The notes under the pieces: model-generated
What the model was told of the DNA's origin: nothing
Database searches by the model: none
Seen by the model: the letters and a program-made list of their open reading frames with translations, nothing else
Made by a program: the position numbers and the translations under genes
NCBI GenBank assembly: GCA_032718565.1
Contig: JAVGVS010000812.1
Span: 1-64,000, forward strand
DNA length: 64,000 bases
Direction of reading: 5' to 3'
DNA from: Distichodus sexfasciatus
Lineage: Eukaryota > Chordata > Actinopteri > Characiformes > Distichodontidae
In this document: piece by piece, positions 21,738 through 30,412 of the stretch
Layout: every line of letters starts with the position of its first letter
Numbering within the stretch: position 1 is the first letter of the stretch

Positions 21738-21936
21738 TACATCTCTTATATGGGGCTAATCGGCCTACATAATCACGAAATCCTTGTGTAGGTTTATCAT
21801 GGTGTCTTTTTGTTAATGTTTGAGGCAGAATACCATTCTGTAGAAAAGGTGCCAAAAATTGAATGCTGGTACCACAGGTGCCACAAAAGCATCCAACATG
21901 TCCAGGCAATTTGTGTCCACAATATGGACAATACAT
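21725..21936 (-). pseudogene. opposed copy of the zinc-ribbon first coding exon
   Basis: On the minus strand an acceptor CTCTCCCAG precedes GTTATG. The start codon at 21936 opens MYCPYCGHKLPGHVGCFCGT then CGTSIQFLAPF, with the same CPxCG...CxCG pattern as the exon at 16798. The reading then meets the AT microsatellite and no further exons of the gene follow. The upstream intron and the inverted repeat (22225-22539) mirror the left side, so this is a second 5' end of the same gene family. Confidence 0.6.
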
Positions 21937-22224
21937 AACCTGGGAGAGGGACAATGTGACTGTTTAGTGCTAAAATATATAACTTGCAACTAAGTAAATG
22001 CCTGTGATACATACATTTTCACAGCAGAGGAAAAATGCAGATGTCAGCAAAAAAAAACAGGGGGTAGTTTTACTTGCTTGTTGCCTACAGTTTTCTGAGT
22101 AACTCTAACTAACATAGCATTAAAATTATGTTTCACAGTTATGTATTGTGATTCGTCAGATTAGTCTAATAATGTCAATAGACCAATTAATGACATTCAG
22201 GATGTTAAAAAAAAAAAAACTCAC

Positions 22225-22539
22225 CTTTTAGTTCACAGACAACACCTCTGCTCTGACCAAAAGCCACTGAACAAATAATCAGGTCCCAGATGGGTTGGGT
22301 CGCACAGGAATCCCCTGAAACATTTCCGTTGTGGTCCGTGCTATTTGCAGCGCGTTCGTGTGTTTGCTGCGCGTTTCTGTGTTTGGTTGTGTTGTGAGAA
22401 TTTGCAGCGCGTTTCCGTATTTGCAGCGCCTGTGTTGTCAAACTGATGGAGATGTTTTCTTAATTTGTTGTCGTTTTTTTCTGTTTGCATGTGTTTTCTG
22501 AAGTTGCAGCGCGTTGAGCTCTCTCGGCCACCATAGAAA
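22225..22539 (-). repeat. right inverted repeat with 5' exon and splice donor
   Basis: Reverse complement of 16047-16421, about 60 bp shorter because it has fewer GCGCTGCAAACAC sub-repeats. On the minus strand it ends in GTGAACTAAAAG followed by GTGAG, the conserved splice donor. The outer end interrupts a gypsy gag frame that starts at once at 22541. Confidence 0.7.
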
Positions 22540-22540
22540 C

Positions 22541-24200
22541 CAGGTGAATGCATTAATTTACTCGATGGGGGAAGAGGCTGAAGACATTTTAGTTTCTTTG
22601 CACTTAACCGCAGAGGAAGCGGGTGCTTATGCCACAGTTAAAAACAAACTGGACGCTCACTTCGTAGCTCGCGGGAATGTCATATTCGAGAGGGCTAAAT
22701 TCAATCAAAGAGAAGAAGTTGGCGAGTCAGTAGATGGTTTTCACACCACGCTGCACTGCCTACGATGATACGATACGATGCTCTGCACGATGAAATGGTG
22801 AGAGACCGACTTGTCGTGGGTCTAAGAGACAAACGGCTGTCAGAACAGTTACAAATGGACTCTGAACTGACGTTAGAGAAGGCCATTAACAAAGCACGAC
22901 AAAGTGAAAGTGTCAGAAAGCAGTTTGAAATGTTAAGACGAATTTTAAAGCGGAAGCCTGTAACACGCAGGTAGATAGTGTTCAGACACACCGTGCTGGC
23001 GGCCCGAATTTTAAGAAGAAGCAGCAACAAAGCAGACAGGCATCTCACAAGACAAACCAGGAGAAACATTCACAATGCATGAGATGCGGAGACACTCGAG
23101 GGCATTATCCTCAGCAGTGCCCAGCGAGAGAGACTGTGTGTAATCGGTGTAAAAAGAAAGGACACTATGCTAGAGTTTGCAAAACATAAACGAGACTGGA
23201 AGTGAATGTAGCAGCAGTGGCTAAGGAGGACAGCGATGAGGACATTGCGTTTTTAGGCACTGTGTCAGAGAATGCAGGGGCCAGTCCATGGGTGACGGAA
23301 GTAAAAGTCGACAACCACAGAGCAGTATTCAAAATTGACACTGGAGCTGACGTCACAGCGGTCCCAGCACAATTCTACGTCCAGGGCCAGTTCAATAAGT
23401 TGTCCAGAGCAACAAAGATTCTCTATTGACCAGGCAGAACACCTTTAAAGGTAAAAGGAAAATTCACAGCCACTCTCAGTAAAGACAATAGTAGCACATG
23501 GGAGGAAGTGTATGTTGTGGAAGGGCTACGTACGCCACTCCTTGGGGGAGTAGCTGCCATGACACTCCAGCTGGTCCCCAGACTGAATAACATCAGCCTG
23601 AACACCATGGGGACTGTGAAAAGAGAGTTTCCAGAGCTTTTCTCAGGACTGGGAAAAATGGAGGGGGAGTACACGATTGTACTGAAGCCAGGAGCAAAGC
23701 CCTTTTCCTTCTCCACGCCGCATTGCATATCACTCCCGCTTATGCCAAAGGTAAAAGAAGAGCTGAGTCGTATGGAACAGCAAGGAGTGATTTCAAAGGT
23801 GGAGGAGCCTACAGCATGGTGTGCGCCCATGGTGGTGGTGCCCAAGCGCACAGGAAAAGTCAGGATTTGCACAGACCTCACAGAGCTGAACAAGTCAGTG
23901 ATGAGGGAGAAGCATCCTTTGCGTTCAGTCGAACACACATTAGGACAGCTTGCTGGAGCCAAGGTTTTCTCAAAACTTGACGCCAATGCTGGATTCTGGC
24001 AGATTCCACTATCCAGAGAGTCCTCTCTCCTCAACACCTTTATAACGCCATTTGGGCGGTACTGCTACAACCGTCTTTGTTTGGCATCTTGTCAGCTCCA
24101 GAACACTTCCAAAAACGCATGTCTCGCATCCTGGAGGGACTGGACCGTGTCCTGTGTCAGATGGATGACACTCATCTGCATAGAGAGCACGTCAAGAGGC
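22541..24200 (+). pseudogene. gypsy element 2: gag, protease, reverse transcriptase
   Basis: Gag opens abruptly with NALIYSMGEEAEDILVSL (22514-22768 frame) and continues in the next frame with RDRLVVGLRDKRLSEQLQMD. Two CCHC knuckles, CMRCGDTRGHYPQQC and CNRCKKKGHYARVC, lie at about 23076-23185. The protease follows with FKIDTGADVTAVP at about 23330. RT (23508 on) shows KPFSFSTPHCISLPLMPKVK, WCAPMVVVPKRTGKVRICTD, LNKSVMREKHPL, KLDANAGFWQIPL and FITPFGRYC, then a frame change at about 24075 and CQMDDTHLH (catalytic xxDD present). Stops and frame changes occur at 22766, 22972, 23187 and 23427. The 5' part of gag is missing at the repeat boundary. The RT is interrupted at 24202 by a DNA element and resumes at 27011. 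Confidence 0.8.
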
Positions 24201-24202
24201 TA
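24201..24202. repeat. TA target-site duplication, left
   Basis: Part of GAGGCTA directly before CACTG. It pairs with TA at 27009-27010. Removing the element and one TA makes the flanking gypsy RT contiguous. Confidence 0.85.
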
Positions 24203-24234
24203 CACTGTCAGAAAAAATGTGCAAAATTTGTACC

Positions 24235-24475
24235 TTCAGGGGTACAATGGCTTGTCACTGGGGCAGTACCCTCAAGGGTACACCTGTTGTACCCTTTCAC
24301 ATGGGTACATATCTGTACCCTTGCAGTATGTACCTTTCAAAGGCAAATATGTACCTCCTGCTGACTAAATTGTACCTTATAGTGCTATGGTACCATAGTG
24401 TACCTTTAAAAAAGGTGCAAATGTGTCCCTTTTAGGGTACTGCCCCAGTGACAAGCCTTTTGTACCTTGTGATGG
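24235..24475. repeat. subterminal palindrome in the CACTG element
   Basis: GGCTTGTCACTGGGGCAGTA at about 24249 is repeated in inverse as TACTGCCCCAGTGACAAGCC at about 24438. The space between is packed with GGTAC/GTACC words, so single-stranded DNA or RNA could fold back. Confidence 0.75.
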
Positions 24476-25018
24476 CAAATCTGTACTCCATACAACACAT
24501 TAAAAAGGCCAGAATGCTATTCATGACATTTATTGAACATTCAAAACTATTACATTTTCACATTTTTCACAGGACGAATGTTTTAATCTCTATCACAATG
24601 TGTCAAAAGGATGCATAGTGAACAATTTTTATATGCTTTCTAACCATGTAAAACCTTTTATAAAAATTGTAAACAGCAAAAACATCAAGCTTAACATTCT
24701 AAACTTTTTTCCAAAATCTATTTTACCATTTCATTAACTTTTTTTAAACCTGTATTAAACATGTAACATTAAGAATAGTAATTTCACTTTTTGAAAACAG
24801 CACTAGATCTCATGTTAAGTAAATTTTTCTACTACATTCTAAATTTTCTAAAACCAGTTTTGAACATCAAGAATCACAAAGCAATCTTTTGTACACATTA
24901 CACATTAATTGTAACTTTATACCCTTAAAACATTTGATCATAAACACAGTACTACACATTTAATTTGAACGTTTTAAACATTCTTGAGTATCACAATTTA
25001 TCATCAGCAGAGTACGTA

Positions 25019-25092
25019 TCAAGGGTCTGAAATAAATATGACATCATGGTCTCTGAGGCCACACTCTATTGTTTCCCCATCCACCTCATTTT
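25019..25092 (-). CDS. small SAM-like protein, exon 2
   Basis: Exon 2 of the gene whose exon 1 lies at 26178-26277. The minus-strand acceptor TTTTTCTTTTAG precedes it, and the phase (one base from exon 1) is kept. It encodes NEVDGETIECGLRDHDVIF and ISDP before a TGA at 25019-25021. The xENEVDG-T...L...D pattern is the second half of a SAM-like helical domain; a typical domain would continue for about 20 more residues. Confidence 0.6.
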
Positions 25093-25220
25093 CTAAAAGA
25101 AAAAAAAAAGAATGATCAGTGTCAGCTTGAGGTTAACAGCAACAATAAAATCAATGTCTTTTTCAATGAACATTTAATCCACAATAAATGAAAAATACAC
25201 AATAACTCTGTACATATACA

Positions 25221-25420
25221 CCAGGGGTCCTCAACTCTGGCCTGCAAGATCCATTTTTCTGCAAAAAGTTCAGCTCCAGTCCTAATCAGACACACCTGAA
25301 TAAGTTAATTAAGGTCTTTAGGATCACTAGAAAGTTACAGGCAGGTCAGCTTGATCAAGGTTGGAGTTAAACTCTGCAGGAAAATGGATCTTGCCAGCCA
25401 GAGTTGAGAAGCTCTGGCAC
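25221..25420. mobile_element. hAT-type MITE nested in the intron
   Basis: Ends are CCAGGGGTCCTCAACTCTGG and the inverse CCAGAGCTTCTCAACTCTGG. The interior contains AATCAGACACACCTGAATAA and AGTTACAGGCAGGTCAGCTT. This matches a very common non-autonomous hAT family of ostariophysan fish as I remember it. It lies within the intron of the SAM-like gene. Confidence 0.7.
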
Positions 25421-25427
25421 AACGTTA

Positions 25428-25546
25428 CACTCTCAGAAAAAGGTACAAGACTGTCACTTGGGTAGTACCCTAAGGTACAAAAGCTAAAAGGTACCAATAT
25501 GTACACATAATGTACTAACAGATAAATGTATTTTTTTCTGAGAGTG
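25428..25546. mobile_element. 119-bp CACTC...GAGTG miniature element
   Basis: CACTCTCAGAAAAAGGTAC at the left and TTTTTTTCTGAGAGTG at the right form perfect short inverted ends, with GTACC/GGTAC words between. It is a relative of the large CACTG element that contains it. No clear target duplication is seen. Confidence 0.7.
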
Positions 25547-26177
25547 ACTGATTAGACGCAAAATTATTTAAATTAGCAGCTCAAAGAACTTATTTCACGA
25601 GTTTACCTGTTTTGATAAATAACGGTAACGTTAAACACATTTCACTTGTCCTTGGAAGAGCTCAATGCCGACGTAACGTTACTCCTCGATGTGACAGGAC
25701 AAATGATTCTTATGTTTAGAAAACTGATACTAATCAACACGGATTATATTCGTAAATTATAGAATTTCAGACTGATTAAGAGAGACGTTAAAATAAAACC
25801 GGACAGGCTCGCGTCCGGAGTGAACACGGGTAACGTTAGAGTAGTAAGACAATTCTGGGAAACTGAATATTAGATCTGCCGATTCACAGAAAACGGGACG
25901 ATTTTGAATTGTTTCTATGGCCTGTTCAGCGTCTTGAGCATTGTCTCGCGGTAGAGTATAAGTTATGCGAAAATGTACATCTTAGTTTCTGTCTACATAA
26001 TAAAACAAATGTAATAATAACAATAAGCTTAAATGTAATAATGCGTTGGTTTTGTCAGGTCAGTGTTTTCGAAGAAAGTTTTCCCTCACGCGTCAGGTAA
26101 TGTTAGACCTAGCTACAGACGCAATGTCAAGTGAACTTGAATCAACAGATTTTCACAGTACTTAAAACAAAACTTAC

Positions 26178-26277
26178 CTCTGAATTTCTTTGCTTCGTCT
26201 TCAGTGACGTTTATACCAGCTTCTTTCAAATTTTGAAGAAGATCCTCCGTCGACAGCATCAGCAGTGAGTCAGCCAT
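26178..26277 (-). CDS. small SAM-like protein, exon 1
   Basis: Start codon at 26275-26277 on the minus strand. The exon encodes MADSLLMLSTEDLLQNLKEA then GINVTEDEAKKFR and ends at a consensus donor AGAG/GTAAGT (26172-26177). It joins in phase to 25092-25019 after a 1,085-nt intron, giving 57 aa with no stop or frameshift, unlike every neighbouring element gene. The protein would be a helix-rich SAM-like adaptor domain. It may be the N-terminal part of a longer element-encoded protein whose later exons were lost. Function unknown; cytosolic or nuclear location is a guess. Confidence 0.6.
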
Positions 26278-26279
26278 GA

Positions 26280-26400
26280 TGTCGAATAACCGCCGCGCAC
26301 AATCTCAACTTCTTCGCGCGCATAAAATGCACCACGCGGGGTACAATCCCATTGGACGTCAAGAATTTAAAGAAGAGTGGCTGCGAAAATGCGTACTTGA
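26280..26400 (-). promoter_or_regulatory. candidate promoter of the small SAM-like gene
   Basis: Directly upstream of the start codon is a CpG-containing stretch (CCGCCGCGCAC, CTTCGCGCGCATAAAATGC) in otherwise AT-rich DNA. Its position relative to a clean first exon suggests a promoter; no direct evidence of transcription. Confidence 0.3.
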
Positions 26401-27010
26401 ACTTTGAGGCAAAGTAGTTCACCATGTAATGTTAAATAAACGTTAAATATATTGTGATTTTGCTAAAAAAGATTAGTACATGTATTTGTTTAACTCTAAA
26501 TAAAAAGCAAAACTTAAAACAGCTCTTATATCAGTTTAAAATTACAATTAAAAATACAGCCTCCTTTAATGCATGTGCTATATGTTTAAAAGTTATCATC
26601 TTGATGATCTGCATAATCAAAATGTCAGGTGCTTGTGTACTGTTCAGAACTACTCAGTGAAGATGTGGGCTCTTAAATATATTTGGTTATTTTATGCATC
26701 TCTTCCAAATAACCAACTCATGAAAATGATTATCTTCTCTGTTTAATCTATTTGGGGTGAGTAAGTGTGTGTTTCATACACTTTGGCCTACTCCTTTTGT
26801 CACACAAGTGATTGTACCTTTGTTTGGGGATTAAATGGTCCAATAATGCACCCTCTGACAGTTGGAAACATATTTGTACCCTTTTCACCCCTAAGTGGTA
26901 CATATGAGTACTCTAAGGTGCGACTATGACCCATTGAGGGTACAACTTCACAATTTGTACCCTAAGTGTCACAAACGGACCCCAGCCGTACCCTTTTTTC
27001 TGACAGTGTA

Positions 27011-27094
27011 AGGAAGGCGTTAACATGATTGCAGGAAGCTGGAGTGACACTCAATGACAAGTGTGACTTCTCAAAGTGCAAGATGATAAAGTTC
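27011..27094 (+). pseudogene. gypsy element 2: RT thumb after the inserted element
   Basis: The frame resumes with RKALT, a stop, LQEAGVTLNDKCDFSKCKM, the thumb/connection part of the RT begun before 24202. It then breaks off at about 27094 into unrelated sequence. Confidence 0.75.
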
Positions 27095-28260
27095 CATTAC
27101 GGTTCCATTACAGTCACGGTAACAGGGTGCTTGCAATATCTCTAGGCCCTAGGAGCAGCTTGAGTAAATTAATTCACGACAGGAATTGTTTTAGAGCCAA
27201 ACAGATTTGTTTGTTTTCCTTTTTTATTGACGATACCTAAACTTTTATATGCATTGTACTCGCTACACTAGTGATTAGCATGTTAGCATGCTACAAGCTG
27301 CCGTGTTAACACTCACCGGGATTCCTGACAATTACACTCATGCACGGTCTCTCTCTCTCTCTCTCGCTCGCTCGCTCACGGCTGATATTCTAACAAAAGA
27401 ACACTTCATCAGTGCTGCCTTATGATAATAATGCTAAATGAGTGACTTATCATGTATTTTGTACCACTAATTGTTCAGTTTAGCTGCTGTGTGTTAACTC
27501 TGGGAGCTCTGAAGGGCGAAATGCTGACTGCACACGTCTTCCTTCTATAACTGTTAGGCTACTTGCCTAGTGATAGGCAACTATCACTACCACACTATCA
27601 CTACCAATATTACATATTAGTAGCCCTATCTTATAGGGGTTACACATCTCACAAAAACACAAGTCACCAAATAAAACAGGATGTTGAGGCCGAGGGCTTA
27701 GAGCCCTGAAGCTTAGAGAGGACTCACTGAGGAACTGAACTGGCGCTTAAATGTAAACTATTTCAACAGAAAGTTCTACCTCAGCAGCAGTTAAAAAAAT
27801 AATAATAATAATAATCATTTTGCGAATATTTCTGAATAAGATCTAATTTCATATCTAGCTATAAAAATCTACATATGTGATTTAGTATAGATACATGGCT
27901 TTGCTCTGTTTTTGTCCAGTTTGGTGTCTCATATTTAACAGGAAAGAAAGAAAGATGCAATTAAGCAGTGCTGATGTTTTGTTTTAGCCTACGCACTTAA
28001 TAGAAACGGACTACACATCTTTATATTTCACTGTTAAAAAGAAAAAAAAATAATAAGCCAAGCAGTTAATTTGCACAATCGTAAAAAAAAAAAAATAATA
28101 ATCATTTTTGGTTCATTTTCTTGCTTTATTCTGTGTGGGGTGTGAGCATGAAGCAGGCAGCTAAGGAGAGTAAAACATCACCATGCTTTATAGGGTTACA
28201 TTTTGGCTGTGTGGAGCTCTCGCTGGAGAATCAATAGGAAGCTTAAATGTTTGCCCCTTT
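27095..28260. other. non-coding stretch
   Basis: No ORF with a recognisable domain. It contains a (CT)n/(CGCT)n run at about 27349-27377 and several A-rich stretches. A few CACTAGT-like words near the end herald the palindrome array. Confidence 0.4.
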
Positions 28261-28264
28261 CCTG

Positions 28265-28765
28265 CCCCCTGATTAGAATTTTGTGCGATTAGTACTACTG
28301 GTGAGCATTTTGGCTTTCACTAGTACTACTAGTAAACACTGTAAAGCTTACTAGTTAACTAGTAGAGGTAAAAGACACTTCAACTAGTTAACTAGTGCAC
28401 ATTTTGAGCCTTACTAGTTAACTAGTAGAGGTAAAAGACACTTCAACTAGTTAACTAGTGCACATTTTGAGCCTTACTAGTTAACTAGTAAGAGCAAATA
28501 GACTCATTTGTGTCACTAGTGAACAACTATCCCTTACTAGTGACACTAGTAAGGCCAAAATGCCCTCACTATTGCTACTAGTAGATATTTTGGCATTTGC
28601 TAGTGTTACTATTGGACATTTTGGCCTACACTAGTGCTACTAGTTAACTAGTAGATGAAAAAGTCTTACTAGTAAGCGTTTTTACTGTACTAGTACGGCA
28701 TATTCGCAAACTAGTGCACCAAAAAGTCCTACTAGTGCGGCCAAAGTCTGTACTAGTGCAGGAAA
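28265..28765. repeat. ACTAGT palindrome array
   Basis: More than 20 ACTAGT or TAGTTAACTAGTA words lie within 500 bp. Two near-exact 63-bp units start at about 28347 and 28410 (CTTACTAGTTAACTAGT, AGAGGTAAAAGACACTTCAA, GTGCACATTTTGAGC). The array can fold into many small hairpins. The same ACTAGT words recur in the foldback element at 35.7-44.0 kb. No protein is encoded. Confidence 0.85.
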
Positions 28766-29290
28766 TTGAGCTTGATATCAAGGATATCAGAATAAATGCT
28801 CAAACGGCTTTCCATAGTAATAAATTGTGGTCATATGTTAAACATTAAAAAGTAGACATTTGATCACTAGGTGGCACATCACGATTGCATTTACACTTCA
28901 CACTCGGGAAAATATGTGGTTACATTTTACTTTTAGTCTATTCTTCGTTCTGATATGATATTTCATCTGATTGTCACTTACTCTGCTAAAGTCAATTTTA
29001 AATCACAAATCATGAAACCATGCCTTCGAGCCAATGTAAAACATGGCGTTAGCAGAGTGACAAGGTGCCCAGGGGTTTGTTAGCTAGTAAATTTTCAATG
29101 ACATAGCAAGTCAGGATTGCTAATATCAGACCTAACATAAATTAATGAACAATATACTTGCTGGAGAATGGTATGTTACATTTTACTGCCAACGGAACGG
29201 AAAGGGAAGCGCGGCTTATATGACTCAAAGACCTCCTTAGCTAACTATCTATAATAGCTAGCGTAATGTTGTGAAACTAAATATGGAGCT
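28766..29290. other. non-coding stretch
   Basis: Nothing recognisable beyond AT-rich sequence and one AGCTTGATATCAAGGATATC palindrome at about 28767. Confidence 0.4.
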
Positions 29291-29394
29291 AAAATAGGCA
29301 TACATATTTATTTGGGCACATTAAAAGCGTGTGGAACAATGAAGATACAGGGTGGTCTCTGTATGTCTCTGTGAAAGTAGTCTTGGCTTCCCTG

Positions 29395-29585
29395 TTTAGT
29401 TGAATATTCCATTTGCAGTTGAAAGCAGCACTTTCCTCTAGATGTTTCTTGAGGTTGGACATGGATATTTTCGATGTGAACAACATCTTGACAGCTGACA
29501 AACAAGCATTACATTGCACAGTTAAATTTGTGCCCTTTTCTGTGACATATTTTCTGTGAAATTATTTTCTAAATTTCCAGCTATG
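29395..29585 (-). pseudogene. BED zinc-finger exon fragment (hAT/ZBED type)
   Basis: The minus-strand translation reads EKGTNLTVQCNACLSAVKML then SMSNLKKHLEES: a CxxC followed by SNLKKHL, the BED finger pattern of hAT transposases and ZBED proteins. The second zinc histidine region is incomplete and no dimerisation domain follows. A DNA-binding remnant only. Confidence 0.4.
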
Positions 29586-29692
29586 GAATTTTCATGTGAC
29601 ATTGCTGATAGGTTGGCAACTGAAATTCAGATCACCGCATGCACAGTACTAACAGAAGTGATGGCGCTGCAAATGTAGACGTGATGGGAGAT

Positions 29693-30060
29693 AGTGGTGG
29701 GCGGATCGATCCAACATATCGATAGTATCGTTACCAAGTTGGTATCGGTATTGGATCGATACTAGCACGATGGGATCGATACTTTCGCTCTTCTACTTTC
29801 AGTGCCACGTTCCAACTGAAAGTAAACTTGCCGGTAGAAATACTGCTCCTCACACATCAACATGACTCAGCGACGTGGGGCAGACACAAGCGAAATCCGA
29901 AAATGAAACAACTGCAAGTTGTGTAATTTGTAAAAAGACCGTAAGATAGAGCGGCAAATATACAAATGTATATAAACAAATTGTGATAATTTTTGTTTTT
30001 ATTCTTCAATTGCAGGGAATGAAGACGACACAAGAGAAATGAACTCAAGTGGAGAGAACC
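29693..30060 (+). mobile_element. hAT-like transposon 5' part with BED-like exon
   Basis: GGTGGGCGGATCGATCC and the repeated TATCGATA / TCGATAC words are typical hAT subterminal sequence. From about 29895 one frame reads ENETTASCVICKKTVR, a BED-type CxxC segment. It is interrupted by a stop, and an acceptor-like TTCAATTGCAG follows at 30003-30013. The first ATG (29863) is out of frame with this segment. It is truncated on the right by the gypsy element 3 LTR. Confidence 0.45.
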
Positions 30061-30189
30061 TCCAAGCTTTTTAAACAGAGCAAAGCAAGTGAAATGAAAG
30101 AATTAACCCTCGGCACTAGCCTAGCTTTTCTTTTCCATGGCTGAAATCCTACCCCAAGGCACCCAAAGACCACAGCATTTCGTTGACGG

Positions 30190-30373
30190 TAGATTCCACA
30201 CATTAAACAAAACTAACTAAAATTATCCCCTAAACATTCCCCATAACACAACACACAAAGAACTTTAACAATAACAAATTTAACGCCTAAAACAGACCCA
30301 AACAACCCGAACAAAAGCCCTGCAGGAGCAGTGCATGCTGGGAGCCACACTCCCTTATTCCAACACTGTTACA
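30190..30373 (-). mobile_element. gypsy element 3: 3' LTR (partial)
   Basis: On the minus strand it starts TGTAACAGTGTTGG immediately after a purine tract and continues in AT-rich LTR-like sequence. The far end could not be fixed because no second LTR copy is in the window. Confidence 0.5.
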
Positions 30374-30387
30374 CTGTCCCCACCTAA
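30374..30387 (-). promoter_or_regulatory. gypsy element 3: polypurine tract
   Basis: Minus strand TTAGGTGGGGACAG abuts the TG of the LTR, the expected priming site for plus-strand synthesis. Confidence 0.6.
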
Positions 30388-30412
30388 GCTGTGGATGCCC
30401 CAGACACCTAAT

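Larger units (their letters stand above)
16047..22539. mobile_element. inverted-repeat-bounded unit carrying a HECT/G2E3-like gene
   Basis: The left end (16047, TTTCTACGGTGGCCGAGAG) and right end (22539 read inward, TTTCTATGGTGGCCGAGAG) are inverted copies of a 0.3-0.4-kb sequence. Inside each lies a zinc-ribbon first coding exon reading inward. The unit encloses the HECT-like exons (plus strand), a solo-LTR-like insertion, AT microsatellites and a second, opposed first exon. No clear target-site duplication is visible, and the flanks are unlike each other (a transposase on the left, a gypsy gag on the right). Confidence 0.6.
24203..27008. mobile_element. 2.8-kb CACTG-ended DNA transposon inserted in gypsy RT
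   Basis: Its termini are CACTGTCAGAAAAAA and the exact inverse TTTTTTCTGACAGTG, with subterminal GGTAC/GTACC words (GGTACAA, GGGTAC) at both ends. It sits with a 2-bp TA duplication inside the RT thumb of gypsy element 2. CACT- termini with short duplications fit animal CACTA-type (CMC) elements; a TA duplication alone would also fit Tc1/mariner. No transposase is present. Inside are a two-exon gene on the minus strand, a hAT MITE and a miniature CACTC element. Confidence 0.85.
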
